The notes under the pieces are model-generated. The model ran no database searches. It was not told where the DNA came from and saw only the letters and a program-made list of their open reading frames with translations. The position numbers were made by a program, and so were the translations under genes. Positions 13,907 through 20,997 of a stretch of 45,042 nt of DNA are shown here, piece by piece (positions within the stretch are counted from its first letter, which is position 1; each line of letters opens with the position of its first letter). This DNA comes from a virus: positions 1-45,042 of IMG/VR virus record IMGVR_UViG_3300032020_000015; one strand, written 5' to 3'.

Positions 13907-14008
13907 TTGCTATGAAGCAGCGTTCGTCCCCATGCATCGGACAATGATGCACGGGATGCTTCTCTGCTCTCATTCAGTCTTGGTCTCCTTTTCAGACAAT
14001 GGGCTCAT

Positions 14009-14428
14009 TCAAGGAACCACAGGATGATCCTCTGGCCAGGTCAGGGAGAAGGAGCAAGCAGCCTCCCTCAAAGTGGACTGCTTCTCTCCGTAGGGAACCT
14101 CGAAGAGGCCAAGCTGACCTTCCACCCGAAATGGCTGAATCGGCTTAACATCCGAGAGAATCCAAGCAACAGCGCGAGGATAGACCTGGCAACATGCAGC
14201 CTTCTCATCATCCTTTGTCATGGGCCGACAGTCAACAAGGTTAGCAATGCAGAGCGCGAAACCGAGAATCATTCCGGACGCTCTACCGATCAGGTCTCGG
14301 CTCATTGACGATACGATCAGCAAAGGCCCTCGATATTTGGTTCCCCAAGTCCTCGTCTCAATCGTTTTCTCACCTGAGACGACCATTGATGCGTAGGGTT
14401 GCTTCAGCGAAAGCGCCTTCAACCTCAA
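14009..14428 (-). CDS. ASCH-domain protein
   Basis: The protein has 139 residues. The ASCH hallmark is near the N-terminus: LSLKQPYASMVVSGEKTIE followed by TRTW and a strand-turn (RGPLLIVSS). The PUA-like beta barrel of this family binds RNA or modified nucleosides, and some members hydrolyse N4-acetylcytidine. The length fits a stand-alone ASCH protein. It is last in a minus-strand operon and overlaps its upstream neighbour by ATGA. A second ASCH-like region is visible inside the portal protein. It could modify or sense RNA in the host; that part is inference. Confidence 0.8.
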   Translation of the reverse strand: MRLKALSLKQPYASMVVSGEKTIETRTWGTKYRGPLLIVSSMSRDLIGRASGMILGFALCIANLVDCRPMTKDDEKAACCQVYPRAVAWILSDVKPIQPFRVEGQLGLFEVPYGEKQSTLREAACSFSLTWPEDHPVVP

Positions 14429-14586
14429 GCAGCCTCCGACTTGCAGGAGCCCTGAACAATCGGCAAGTTCCTTTCATCCAACAGCTCCCAGGTTCCATCA
14501 TTGTAGTGACGCATCTTGAGAGAATGACCCCGATAATCGAACTCTGTTTCATCAACGACTTTCAAAGGGGCTTCTTCTTGGCCCAT
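14425..14586 (-). CDS. Hypothetical small protein
   Basis: The protein has 53 residues from the ATG at 14586, chosen because AAGGAGGCGGCTTGAG lies directly upstream. The longer reading has an Arg/Ser-rich non-protein-like start. Beta-rich (FDYRGHSLKMRHYNDGTWEL). It ends SEAA, the same junction-encoded tail seen in the plus-strand operon. Confidence 0.5.
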   Translation of the reverse strand: MGQEEAPLKVVDETEFDYRGHSLKMRHYNDGTWELLDERNLPIVQGSCKSEAA

Positions 14587-14587
14587 C

Positions 14588-14890
14588 TCAAGCCGCCTCC
14601 TTCTCTGCAGCTTTGATCTTCTTCTGGAGCTCCTGGAGCCATTCCGTGGCATCAGCGACCAAGCGGCTTTGCCGACTCTGCTTCTCTTCTTTAAGCCGCC
14701 AATGGAGATAGCTGAAATCGTCGGGGCGTCCAGGGTTCTCTGATGAGACACGCTTGGCGAGGGCGTAGATCTGGATTGCTTCATCGTATTTCTTTTTCCG
14801 CATCGCTCGCTCCAAAGATGCCACGAGCGATGTCATGAGGATCAGGCGATCCTGCAGACTCAACCGCATTCGACCTGCACGCTTACTCAT
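14588..14890 (-). CDS. Hypothetical helical protein
   Basis: The protein has 100 residues from the ATG at 14890 (ATGA overlap with the upstream gene). It is almost entirely helical and charged (SLQDRLILMTSLVASLERAM..., WLQELQKKIKAAEKEAA). The end carries GGAGGCGGCTTGAG for the next gene. A TPR-like or coiled-coil adaptor is possible. Confidence 0.5.
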   Translation of the reverse strand: MSKRAGRMRLSLQDRLILMTSLVASLERAMRKKKYDEAIQIYALAKRVSSENPGRPDDFSYLHWRLKEEKQSRQSRLVADATEWLQELQKKIKAAEKEAA

Positions 14891-15102
14891 GTTTGTCGCT
14901 CCAAATGAAGGCTCAGAAAGGGTATCTTGTACCACCATTTGACGGGTTGCATATATCGCGGATTCTCACGAAGCCAATAGACGACTATTCCCAACCTGCG
15001 CCAATCTCGCCAGCCGAACCAGTCGAAAGAGAGCTGAAGTTGTCCAATGACGATGACTCCTTGGCCTCGATAGAAAAAGGGTATCCTATCTCCGACTTTC
15101 AT
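14887..15102 (-). CDS. Hypothetical small beta-rich protein
   Basis: The protein has 71 residues. It opens MKVGDRIPFFYRGQGVIVIG, reminiscent of small PUA/ASCH-like or SH3-like barrels, followed by a Trp-rich segment (FDWFGWRDWRRLG). It overlaps the downstream gene by ATGA. Membership in the ASCH operon suggests a related nucleic-acid role, but nothing proves it. Confidence 0.5.
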   Translation of the reverse strand: MKVGDRIPFFYRGQGVIVIGQLQLSFDWFGWRDWRRLGIVVYWLRENPRYMQPVKWWYKIPFLSLHLERQT

Positions 15103-15129
15103 GTTGGTTCCTCAACAAGAGGAAAGAAC

Positions 15130-15252
15130 CTAACGGAACTGCTCGTACTTGTCCGGAGGGCAACGGCAATGAGTGGGGCACATGCCGCAGTACACGCACC
15201 AGTACTGAGGCTGCATCTCACAGCCACACTTCGCCGTCATCGAAACCGCCAT
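15130..15252 (-). CDS. Cys-rich small zinc protein
   Basis: The protein has 40 residues. Cys at 9, 11, 19, 22, 25, 29 and 31 with a His at 28 (CGC, CVYCGMCPTHCRC) make a dense metal site, possibly two zincs. It is first in the minus-strand operon and about 38 nt from the shared TATATAAA box, with GGGAAGGATCC just before the ATG. Too short for automatic detection. Confidence 0.55.
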   Translation of the reverse strand: MAVSMTAKCGCEMQPQYWCVYCGMCPTHCRCPPDKYEQFR

Positions 15253-15320
15253 CAGGGATCCTTCCCAATGAGCCCATTAACGGACCCATTTATATAGGTT
15301 TCTTATGCATTGTGGTAGGC
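15253..15320. promoter_or_regulatory. Bidirectional promoter with shared TATA element
   Basis: TTTATATAGG (15289-15298), whose complement CCTATATAAA is also TATA-like, serves both directions. Toward the right it is about 25-30 nt from the ATG of the HNH gene (15321), giving a leaderless mRNA; toward the left it is about 38 nt from the ATG at 15252. The left half contains the operator-like AATGAGCCCATT (15267-15278), the reverse complement of a motif repeated five times in this region. Confidence 0.6.
15254..15290 (-). repeat. Left inverted repeat flanking HNH gene
   Basis: Read on the minus strand, 15290-15269 gives AATGGGTCCGTTAATGGGCTCA. The right flank at 15728-15749 on the plus strand carries the same 22-mer with one change (A for the second G after TCC). 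Similarity continues more loosely into GGATCC on both sides. The pair brackets the HNH gene 15321-15728. Confidence 0.7.
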
Positions 15321-15728
15321 ATGTCTCAGAAATATGAGGCTGTCAAAAAGTGGAATCAGGTACATCCATATGAATACTGGGCCACCACAACAATCAGCGG
15401 TCACAAAAGCAGAGGCTTCATAGCGAGTTTCGGGCGTAACGAGTTAGTCGCCCTCGCCAAGAAATCCCCATCTTGCTACATTTGCGGTGCTCCTCTGGAC
15501 TGGACGGTTGGAACGAAGAATGGGCGAGTTAGACCGAACAGTCCGACAATGGATCGGCTCTATCGTGACACATCAAATCTGCGTTATAAAATCCTCAAAT
15601 TGAAGGATGTAGGTATCGCTTGTCATCGATGCAATACTGTCAAATCTACGATGACTCTGCCTGAGTTTAATCGCTATTGTAAGAGAGTCGTTGCGAGATT
15701 CGCTGCTGGGCGTGTACGAAAAGGCTGA
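15321..15728 (+). CDS. HNH endonuclease, paralogue of 11223 gene
   Basis: The protein has 135 residues from the ATG at 15321; a GTG 9 nt earlier is possible. CYICG (about residue 54), a PNSPTMDRL central motif and CHRCNT form the zinc-stabilised HNH core. It differs from the 11223 enzyme by an insertion between DR and the second CxxC and by a basic C-terminal tail. It has its own TATA box and is framed by inverted repeats, unlike the operon-embedded genes. This suggests an independently mobile or homing unit. Confidence 0.8.
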   Translation: MSQKYEAVKKWNQVHPYEYWATTTISGHKSRGFIASFGRNELVALAKKSPSCYICGAPLDWTVGTKNGRVRPNSPTMDRLYRDTSNLRYKILKLKDVGIACHRCNTVKSTMTLPEFNRYCKRVVARFAAGRVRKG

Positions 15729-15765
15729 ATGGGTCCATTAATGGGCTCAAATGCAGGATCCTTTC
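15728..15765 (+). repeat. Right inverted repeat flanking HNH gene
   Basis: AATGGGTCCATTAATGGGCTCA (15728-15749) followed by AATGCAGGATCC mirrors the left flank at 15254-15290. The first bases overlap the HNH stop codon region. Confidence 0.7.
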
Positions 15766-16030
15766 GGGCCCCGAAATGGGCTCATTGCGTCTCGAGCGAG
15801 CTCCTAGAAAGGCCTATCTAGGCAGACCGCCCTCAGATCTCTTGGTCGCAGATGTAGGATGCAACCTACCGTTCCCATGGGGACGTGGTGTAAATGCCTC
15901 CGAGGTCTCGTGCACAAGGCTGAGGATGTGACTGAAGCATTGCGGCTGTCTACTTTTCGGCAGCCAAACAACGGAGCGGTTGGCAAGGACACTAGTATAC
16001 TAAAATACGGCAGCCGACAATTAGTATACT
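15729..16030. promoter_or_regulatory. Repeat-rich regulatory gap upstream of 16031 gene
   Basis: No convincing gene is present (a weak 60-codon frame at 15859-16041 looks fortuitous). It holds AATGGGCTCA-type motifs at 15740 and 15775, a ~46-bp block 15774-15819 repeated at 16292-16337, CGGCAGCC at 15958 and 16008, and the perfect palindrome TAGTATACTA at 15993-16002. The same palindrome at 16022-16031 overlaps the next start codon. The first copy sits where a TATA box would be for a leaderless transcript at 16031, and the second would act as operator. Confidence 0.5.
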
Positions 16031-16231
16031 ATGACCAATAGCAAAAGAGGACATAAACTCTGCCCGAACTGGCTTGGCGAGAAGAAAGGCCCCAAGGGTC
16101 ACTGCCACAGTTGGGGAAGCATGGACCGTGTCTACCACCGCAAGGTGGTCGAAGGCAAACAACGGTGGATCCCCATTGGCTGGTACTGCGATAGTTGCGG
16201 CCTCTTCTTGCAGGATGCACAAGGGAAGTAG
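16031..16231 (+). CDS. Small zinc-ribbon protein
   Basis: The protein has 66 residues. Cys/His residues near the N-terminus (KLCPNWLG, GHCHSWG) and CDSCG near residue 54 make one treble-clef or zinc-ribbon site around a central beta hairpin (RVYHRKVVEGKQRWIPIGWY). The start codon overlaps a TAGTATACTA palindrome, so expression is probably leaderless and tightly repressed. A mutated third palindrome overlaps the stop. It may be a regulator acting on its own promoter. Confidence 0.6.
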   Translation: MTNSKRGHKLCPNWLGEKKGPKGHCHSWGSMDRVYHRKVVEGKQRWIPIGWYCDSCGLFLQDAQGK

Positions 16232-16508
16232 TATACCAACTAAGCGATATCGCGGCGCGAAAATTAGCCTCATATGAGCGGCCACTCCTAAAATGGGCTC
16301 ATTCTCACTCGAGCGAGCTCCTGGAAAGCCTTATCTCCGTAGATGCCGAGGTCATGTCGGATCTCGCTAGGGACAATATCAGCTCGCTCTCCGAGCGAAT
16401 TCCTCCCTACAAGCGAGGTCCTCGCAATCCTGAAAAGGCCCTGTGGACTGAGGAGGGATGACGCAGGGTTTCCTTCTTGTTCGGCAGCCGAACAGTTGTA
16501 TATGATTA
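16232..16508. promoter_or_regulatory. Second repeat-rich gap; possible 35-aa ORF inside
   Basis: It contains AATGGGCTCATT (16292-16303) and the ~46-bp repeat shared with 15774-15819, including CTCGAGCGAGCTCCT. CGGCAGCCGAACA at 16482-16494 is followed by TATA-like TGTATATG (about 16496-16503). A 35-codon frame at 16354-16461 with GAGGTC before its ATG is possible but unsupported. Confidence 0.4.
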
Positions 16509-16529
16509 ATGGACTATGATCAATGGGAT

Positions 16530-16652
16530 ATGATCAATGCGTTCAGAGATTTCTGGACGACGCTGAAGGGCTGCTGCAGGGGATCAGCGACCTCGCGCAT
16601 CATCGTTGCTCTGGCTATGGGCATCAACGTGGCAATCATCCTATATCTATGA
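16530..16652 (+). CDS. Small single-span membrane protein
   Basis: The protein has 40 residues from ATG 16530; ATG 16509 would add 7. The polar N-terminus (AFRDFWTTLKGCCRGS) is followed by one transmembrane helix (IIVALAMGINVAIILYL) reaching the C-terminus. TGTATATG ~27-34 nt upstream supports a leaderless start at 16530. First in a series of small membrane proteins around the peptidase gene; a holin/pinholin or membrane anchor is possible. Confidence 0.5.
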   Translation: MINAFRDFWTTLKGCCRGSATSRIIVALAMGINVAIILYL

Positions 16653-16804
16653 TTTAGATGGAAACGCGCCGGGGAAAACAGTAAGACGTAAAAGGTAACA
16701 CGTTCACGGTCTTTTCCGCGCACGAAGGCGAAAAGAAATGGTAGGATGGAAGATTTCGACTGTCCTCATGACAATCGAAATGGCGATGGGTCTAGGAGAT
16801 TGAT
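16653..16804. other. Intergenic stretch with a 21-codon frame
   Basis: No recognised gene. A 21-codon frame at 16738-16803 (GWKISTVLMTIEMAMG) is hydrophobic and ends just before the next gene. It could be a leader peptide but has no independent support. Confidence 0.3.
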
Positions 16805-17008
16805 TTGAGGAAAAGTCTCAGCAAAAAGATGAAGGTTGCAATCGGCACCCTCTACACTATCGGTATCATACTCGTCACAGAAGGCTATACAATCTTTCAA
16901 GGTGGAGAGTACCTGACGGGAGCAGCCATCATCATTGCGGGTGCGCTTTGCATCATAGCTGACCAGTTCGTCGAGAATCAAGAGGAAACGGTGGAGTACC
17001 CGGAGTAG
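16805..17008 (+). CDS. Small two-span membrane protein
   Basis: The protein has 67 residues and a TTG start. A basic N-terminus (RKSLSKKMK) precedes two transmembrane helices (about 11-28 and 36-53) joined by a short loop containing Gly-Gly-Glu. The C-terminus is acidic. Size and topology fit class II holins, and the neighbouring peptidase makes this a holin candidate, although no archaeal holin family is recognised here. Confidence 0.55.
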   Translation: MRKSLSKKMKVAIGTLYTIGIILVTEGYTIFQGGEYLTGAAIIIAGALCIIADQFVENQEETVEYPE

Positions 17009-17014
17009 ACGCAT

Positions 17015-17302
17015 TTGGTGCGGATTGGCAAGTGGCGGGTTATTGATCGTGATCCCAAATCAGTGAATGGAATCACAGACGAAATGGCTATCACGCGACT
17101 GGAGCAGCAGATTCTAACTCAGAAACCTCCACTGACTCTATACGGAATAGCTGAAGGAAGCACTCTGATCTGGACAATGGAGGAAGAGCTGAAAGAGATG
17201 AAAGGAACCGGGAGAGGTCTTATCCGTTCTGTCCGCGGCAGAGAAATGCTTGAAGCCCACAAGCTCGCTATCGCTGAAGAAATGAAGTTGAAGAAGAGCT
17301 AA
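17015..17302 (+). CDS. Hypothetical protein
   Basis: The protein has 95 residues and a TTG start. Mixed start (RIGKWRVIDRDPKSVNG) and helical C-terminal half (MEEELKEMKGTGRGLI, MLEAHKLAIAEEMKLKKS). It ends 3 nt before the peptidase gene, so the two are co-transcribed. No known family. Confidence 0.5.
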   Translation: MVRIGKWRVIDRDPKSVNGITDEMAITRLEQQILTQKPPLTLYGIAEGSTLIWTMEEELKEMKGTGRGLIRSVRGREMLEAHKLAIAEEMKLKKS

Positions 17303-17305
17303 GCC

Positions 17306-18208
17306 TTGCCGGTCACAATATTCTCACGACCTGATTGGGCTGATCAAGCTACCTCGAAAGGCAACCCGTGGACGGAATACCTTGAACAAAATTGTCCTAC
17401 GGAAATCATTGACCTCTACAAGGAAAAGGCGGTAAGAGGCCCGAATGAGGAAGCGATCAAAGCAAATCCGACTGCCTTCTACTATGGATTCGGACATGGA
17501 AGCTCCGACGTATTCACCGGACAAAGTAAGAAGATCATCATGGATGCAAGCAATGTTGCTTTATGGAAGGATGCTTGGACGCATCTGCTTTCCTGCTCAG
17601 TCTTTGCTAAACTTGGAAAACTGCTTCCCTGGGGAAGCGGATACAATCGAACATTCTATTTCTACGCTATGAGTAATCCACCGCTGGATGACGTCTCTAA
17701 AATGTACTTCGACAGCGACCACGCAGTCCCTCATGGCCATTGGGCTGACAAGACTAGGGGAGAGACATTGCAGGCGTGGAAGGCTAGGTTTGATTACTGG
17801 TTCAAGAATGGCCCAGCTTATGGCAAGGACTATTTGCCCTGGGATCGAGATTCAGCCGTAATGATGGGCGATCCAAATGCGAGGCCTACTCCAGCAGAGG
17901 GAATCAAGAGCCTGAAGGCGTATTGGAACGGGGTTGCTCCAGAGAACCTGATCGGTGACATGAAACCTGTGCAGGGACAGGAACAGCATTGGGAGATTCC
18001 ATGGAAAGTTCCAGCCGAAGGTACATACAAGCTAATTTATGTCGGTGAAGATACGGAGGGAGGCGTAAAACAGGTGGAGACTGGAACATTCGATGTGAAG
18101 TTCCCTCCATCAGGAATCAACATCATACCGGCGAGTCCGGTAGGCGGAGAAACCTTCACCGCACGGGAGTTGAAGCTGGAAATCCGCGCTTGGTACGAGA
18201 AACCTTGA
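17306..18208 (+). CDS. Putative gingipain/caspase-like (clan CD) cysteine peptidase
   Basis: The protein has 300 residues and a TTG start. The core shows YYGFGHGSSDVFTG with His64-Gly, and a hydrophobic strand ending in LLSCSVFAKLGKLL with Cys97. A His-Gly followed by a Ser/Cys-Cys after a strand is the clan CD dyad layout. The His-Cys gap of 33 residues equals that of gingipain R (His211/Cys244). The C-terminal ~70 residues form a beta-sandwich-like segment (HWEIPWKVPAEGTYKLIYVG), as in C25 peptidases with Ig-like tails. There is no signal peptide. Flanking small membrane proteins suggest a lysis or envelope role. Without a search the fold call is provisional. Confidence 0.55.
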   Translation: MPVTIFSRPDWADQATSKGNPWTEYLEQNCPTEIIDLYKEKAVRGPNEEAIKANPTAFYYGFGHGSSDVFTGQSKKIIMDASNVALWKDAWTHLLSCSVFAKLGKLLPWGSGYNRTFYFYAMSNPPLDDVSKMYFDSDHAVPHGHWADKTRGETLQAWKARFDYWFKNGPAYGKDYLPWDRDSAVMMGDPNARPTPAEGIKSLKAYWNGVAPENLIGDMKPVQGQEQHWEIPWKVPAEGTYKLIYVGEDTEGGVKQVETGTFDVKFPPSGINIIPASPVGGETFTARELKLEIRAWYEKP

Positions 18209-18243
18209 CGCTTCAAAGACTATTTCGAGACAGGTAACAAATT

Positions 18244-18564
18244 CTGACGCCCGCAGAACTCTTCTGGGCAACCGCCTTCCTTTCAATTCTTTTGATCAGA
18301 CTCCTAGCCGACTACATGAAAGTCAGACTTTACATTCCGCTCTCGGAGACGCAGAAATACCGATCCTTCATGATCCAGAAACAAGCGCCAGGAAAGAACC
18401 GAATCCACATCCATCACTTCGTCTGGGGCATCGTTTGCGCCTTCGCTGCAATCGGAGCGCTCTATTGGAATCAGGTCTATCCTGGAGCCTTCCTCGCAGC
18501 GCTCGCAGCCAGCCTCATCGCTTCCGAAGCAAAAGAGATGGTTCTCCAAAAATGGGGCCGCTGA
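18244..18564 (+). CDS. Small membrane protein, possibly three-span
   Basis: The conventional TTG start at 18292 gives 90 residues with two hydrophobic segments near the C-terminus (HFVWGIVCAFAAIGALYW and GAFLAALAASLIASE). The frame stays open back to a TAA at 18235-18237. Starting at CTG 18244 adds 16 residues that complete a further transmembrane helix (ELFWATAFLSILLIRLLA), so a non-standard start is plausible. A His-rich loop (RIHIHHF) lies before the second span. A holin or antiholin role is suggested by the neighbourhood. Confidence 0.5.
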   Translation: MTPAELFWATAFLSILLIRLLADYMKVRLYIPLSETQKYRSFMIQKQAPGKNRIHIHHFVWGIVCAFAAIGALYWNQVYPGAFLAALAASLIASEAKEMVLQKWGR

Positions 18565-18601
18565 TCTCTCTCGAGTTCATCCTAATCGTAGATGAATAGC
18601 C

Positions 18602-18841
18602 TTGAACAACAACCTTCCCGAAGAGATACGAGGCGTCCTGGATGATCCCAAAGAAGACTGCGGCCCCTTCGTCACGCAAATAGCATGCCTCAAAGTCCAG
18701 CTCCAGCTAGAGAAGAGACTGACGACTCTGGAGAATAAACTGGCGACTCTCCAGCTCCTGAATGCCGGATCCATCATCGCAGCCATCGCTACTCTCGCCG
18801 GAATAGCCTACGTAGTATGGTGCTTCGCAACCGGCCATTGA
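18602..18841 (+). CDS. Coiled-coil plus C-terminal membrane anchor protein (XhlA-like topology)
   Basis: The protein has 79 residues and a TTG start. The N-terminal soluble part contains a heptad-like helix (LKVQLQLEKRLTTLENKLAT), followed by one transmembrane helix at the C-terminus (SIIAAIATLAGIAYVVWCF). This resembles haemolysin XhlA-type phage proteins, which sit in lysis cassettes with holins. The resemblance is in architecture only. It ends the membrane-protein cluster that contains the peptidase-like gene. Confidence 0.55.
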   Translation: MNNNLPEEIRGVLDDPKEDCGPFVTQIACLKVQLQLEKRLTTLENKLATLQLLNAGSIIAAIATLAGIAYVVWCFATGH

Positions 18842-18880
18842 ATCACTTTCAATTCTACCATAAATCAATTGAAACCGTAG

Positions 18881-19069
18881 ATGAATAGAAGAAGAAAGCG
18901 AGGTAAACAGACAATGGCGGTTTGTCCGCGTTGCGGTGGCTTGGTTGAGCAGCCGATGAAGGAATGGGATATGACTGGAAACCCGCATGGGCCGCCCTTG
19001 CATTTGAAGCACTACATTTGCCCCGCATGCGGAAAACCATTCAGGAAAGCAGAAAAGATCTTACCATGA
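18881..19069 (+). CDS. Small zinc-ribbon protein
   Basis: The protein has 62 residues. CPRCGG and CPACGK pairs about 33 residues apart define a zinc ribbon. A basic N-terminus (NRRRKRGK) suggests nucleic-acid contact, and an internal ATG at codon 12 (just before the first Cys pair) could be the start. TATA-like CATAAATC lies ~20-25 nt upstream. It sits just before the terminase genes and may regulate late expression, by position only. Confidence 0.6.
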   Translation: MNRRRKRGKQTMAVCPRCGGLVEQPMKEWDMTGNPHGPPLHLKHYICPACGKPFRKAEKILP

Positions 19070-19146
19070 CTGATGGGATCCTACAAGGCGGAAGGCTTGT
19101 TTAGCCGTCCCGCACCACAGATAATTAGCGCATAGAGGATCCTTGG

Positions 19147-19581
19147 ATGCGACGTGGTGCGACGCAGAAACGGTCAAGATGGGGCGGGAAGCGACCCGGT
19201 GCGGGTGGGAAGCCGGGCAACAGGAATGCGAAGCGCCCGAAACTTTCTTGGCCCAAGAAATACACGTTAGAGACGCGGGAGAATCTGGCCTCATTCCTTA
19301 GATATCTAGCTCGCATCGTACTCGAGGATAAACTCGGCGAAAGATCTGCCGGATCAATCAATAACACCATGCGCTTATTGGGAGATGTGATGGGATGGAT
19401 TACGAAGGCTCCGCTGCAGATCATACAGGCACAAATAATGCCGGCACCTGGTATGATCACGGAAAAGGAGGTTCAGGAACTCCTCGAGGCGCTCCCGCTT
19501 GAGCACCAGCTTGACGTCTGGAAGAAATTCAAGGAACGAAGAGGACTCAGACCTAATATTCCGAGCGGCAGCCAGAGCTAA
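19147..19581 (+). CDS. terS: Putative terminase small subunit
   Basis: The protein has 144 residues. The basic Gly-rich N-terminus (KRSRWGGKRPGAGGKPGNRN) is typical of small terminase subunits. A helical central segment and a C-terminal acidic helix (EKEVQELLEALPLEHQLDVW) follow. Its position directly before and overlapping TerL (83 bp overlap) supports the call. It should bind the packaging site and load TerL. The GAGG upstream is adequate. Confidence 0.65.
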   Translation: MRRGATQKRSRWGGKRPGAGGKPGNRNAKRPKLSWPKKYTLETRENLASFLRYLARIVLEDKLGERSAGSINNTMRLLGDVMGWITKAPLQIIQAQIMPAPGMITEKEVQELLEALPLEHQLDVWKKFKERRGLRPNIPSGSQS

Positions 19582-20992
19582 CCTCATCGCCTTCACCGAA
19601 CATCTCGGCTACGTAAACGCTCCATTCCATGAGGAAATCTATAAGATTCTTCAGCATCCCGACGTCAAGCGCGGAATCATAATCCTCCCGCCTGGCCATG
19701 GCAAATCCACTTCGAGCACCATCAACTATCCGCTCTGGCGACTCGGCAGAGATCAGGATCTTAGATTCATCATCGCAAGTCATACTCGCGACTTCGTCGC
19801 CTCGTTCATTCGGGAAATCACAGGCTGGATGGCGCACCCTCGATACAGACAAGTCTTCGGAGACCTCAAGCCGACCTTTCCAAACAAATGGTCACAGCAT
19901 GAAATCATTGTCACCCGTGCTCCCGGAGCGATACCTCAGAAGGATCCTTCCATCACCGCTGTTGGTGTCGAACAGGCCATCATCGGACGCCGCGGCAATG
20001 AGATTATCTGCGATGACATTATCGATGAAAGCTGGGCCAGCAGCGAGACGCTTCGAAGAAGAGTCGTAACATGGTTCAAGAAGGAACTCCTGGAACGATT
20101 GGAGCCGGATGGCCGTCTTTTCGTCGTTGGAACCAGATGGGACTACCTTGACTTCTACGGGTTGCTTCTCGAGGAATGGCCGTCAGTTTGGCCACAGATC
20201 TCTCCAGACGGCTGCACCCAGCTTATCCTGCCAGCGATAGACGAGGCCAATAATCCGTTATGGGAAGCAAGATGGCCGCTTTCAGCCCTCCTGGACAAGA
20301 AGAGGGAAGTTGGCCCAATCATGTGGAGCTGCCAATATCTTCACAACCCTAGCCCAATAGAGGGCACCGATTTGAAGAAGGAATGGCTTCACTACTGGGA
20401 TCCCCTCATCGATGAACCCGCCAAGAAGATTTACCGTCTCCCCAATCGCGATGAGATGCTTACCTTCCAAGGATGGGACCTCGGCATCAGCGAATCCGAA
20501 ACCGCACACCCCACCGTCGGCCTCACGCTCGGAATCACCAAGGAAGGCCGCGCCTTCGTCCTAGACTATGAAAGCAAAACGCTAGATTTCCCAGCCCAAG
20601 TCGCCGCCGTCGAAAGCCTCGCCCTCGCTTGGAAGCCTGAGAAGATAGGCATCGAAGCCGTCGCGTACCAGCGAGCTCTGCCCCAATGGGTTAAACGCGG
20701 CCTCTTCCCCGTCATCGCGGTGGAACAGACGAGGAATAAGATGCTTCGCATCCTCAGCCTCGCCCCATACTTCCAAAACGGAACCCTCTGCATTGCTCGC
20801 ACCGGCCAAGACGAACTGCAAATGGAATACCTACATTTCCCGAAAGGCCGAAACGACATTCTCGACGCGCTCGAAATCGCCTTTCGAATTACGCGAACCC
20901 ATCTGCGACCCGGCGCCACCATCTTCGAACCTCCATCCGCATATCGTGATTTTCGACGCGAAGAAGATCGCGACCGATTTATTCGGGGGTGA
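19499..20992 (+). CDS. terL: Terminase large subunit
   Basis: The protein has 497 residues and a TTG start inside terS. The ATPase domain has Walker A in LPPGHGKST (about residues 64-72), Walker B in IICDDIID and a motif III-like VVGTRWD. The RNase H-like nuclease domain has FQGWDLGIS with the first acidic residue, a second site region at IGIEAVAYQ and a third near DILDALEIAF. The order and total length are normal. It packages concatemeric DNA through the portal. Its N-terminus overlaps the end of terS. Confidence 0.93.
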   Translation: MSTSLTSGRNSRNEEDSDLIFRAAARANLIAFTEHLGYVNAPFHEEIYKILQHPDVKRGIIILPPGHGKSTSSTINYPLWRLGRDQDLRFIIASHTRDFVASFIREITGWMAHPRYRQVFGDLKPTFPNKWSQHEIIVTRAPGAIPQKDPSITAVGVEQAIIGRRGNEIICDDIIDESWASSETLRRRVVTWFKKELLERLEPDGRLFVVGTRWDYLDFYGLLLEEWPSVWPQISPDGCTQLILPAIDEANNPLWEARWPLSALLDKKREVGPIMWSCQYLHNPSPIEGTDLKKEWLHYWDPLIDEPAKKIYRLPNRDEMLTFQGWDLGISESETAHPTVGLTLGITKEGRAFVLDYESKTLDFPAQVAAVESLALAWKPEKIGIEAVAYQRALPQWVKRGLFPVIAVEQTRNKMLRILSLAPYFQNGTLCIARTGQDELQMEYLHFPKGRNDILDALEIAFRITRTHLRPGATIFEPPSAYRDFRREEDRDRFIRG

Positions 20993-20997
20993 CTATC

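Noticed and set aside
15859-16041. 60-codon frame upstream of the 16031 gene
   Set aside because: It runs through repeated regulatory motifs and both palindromes, overlaps the next start, and has no domain or ribosome site.
18602-18841. Toxin-antitoxin or abortive infection gene
   Set aside because: Only a coiled coil plus anchor is visible; lysis-cassette topology is a better fit and there is no partner gene.
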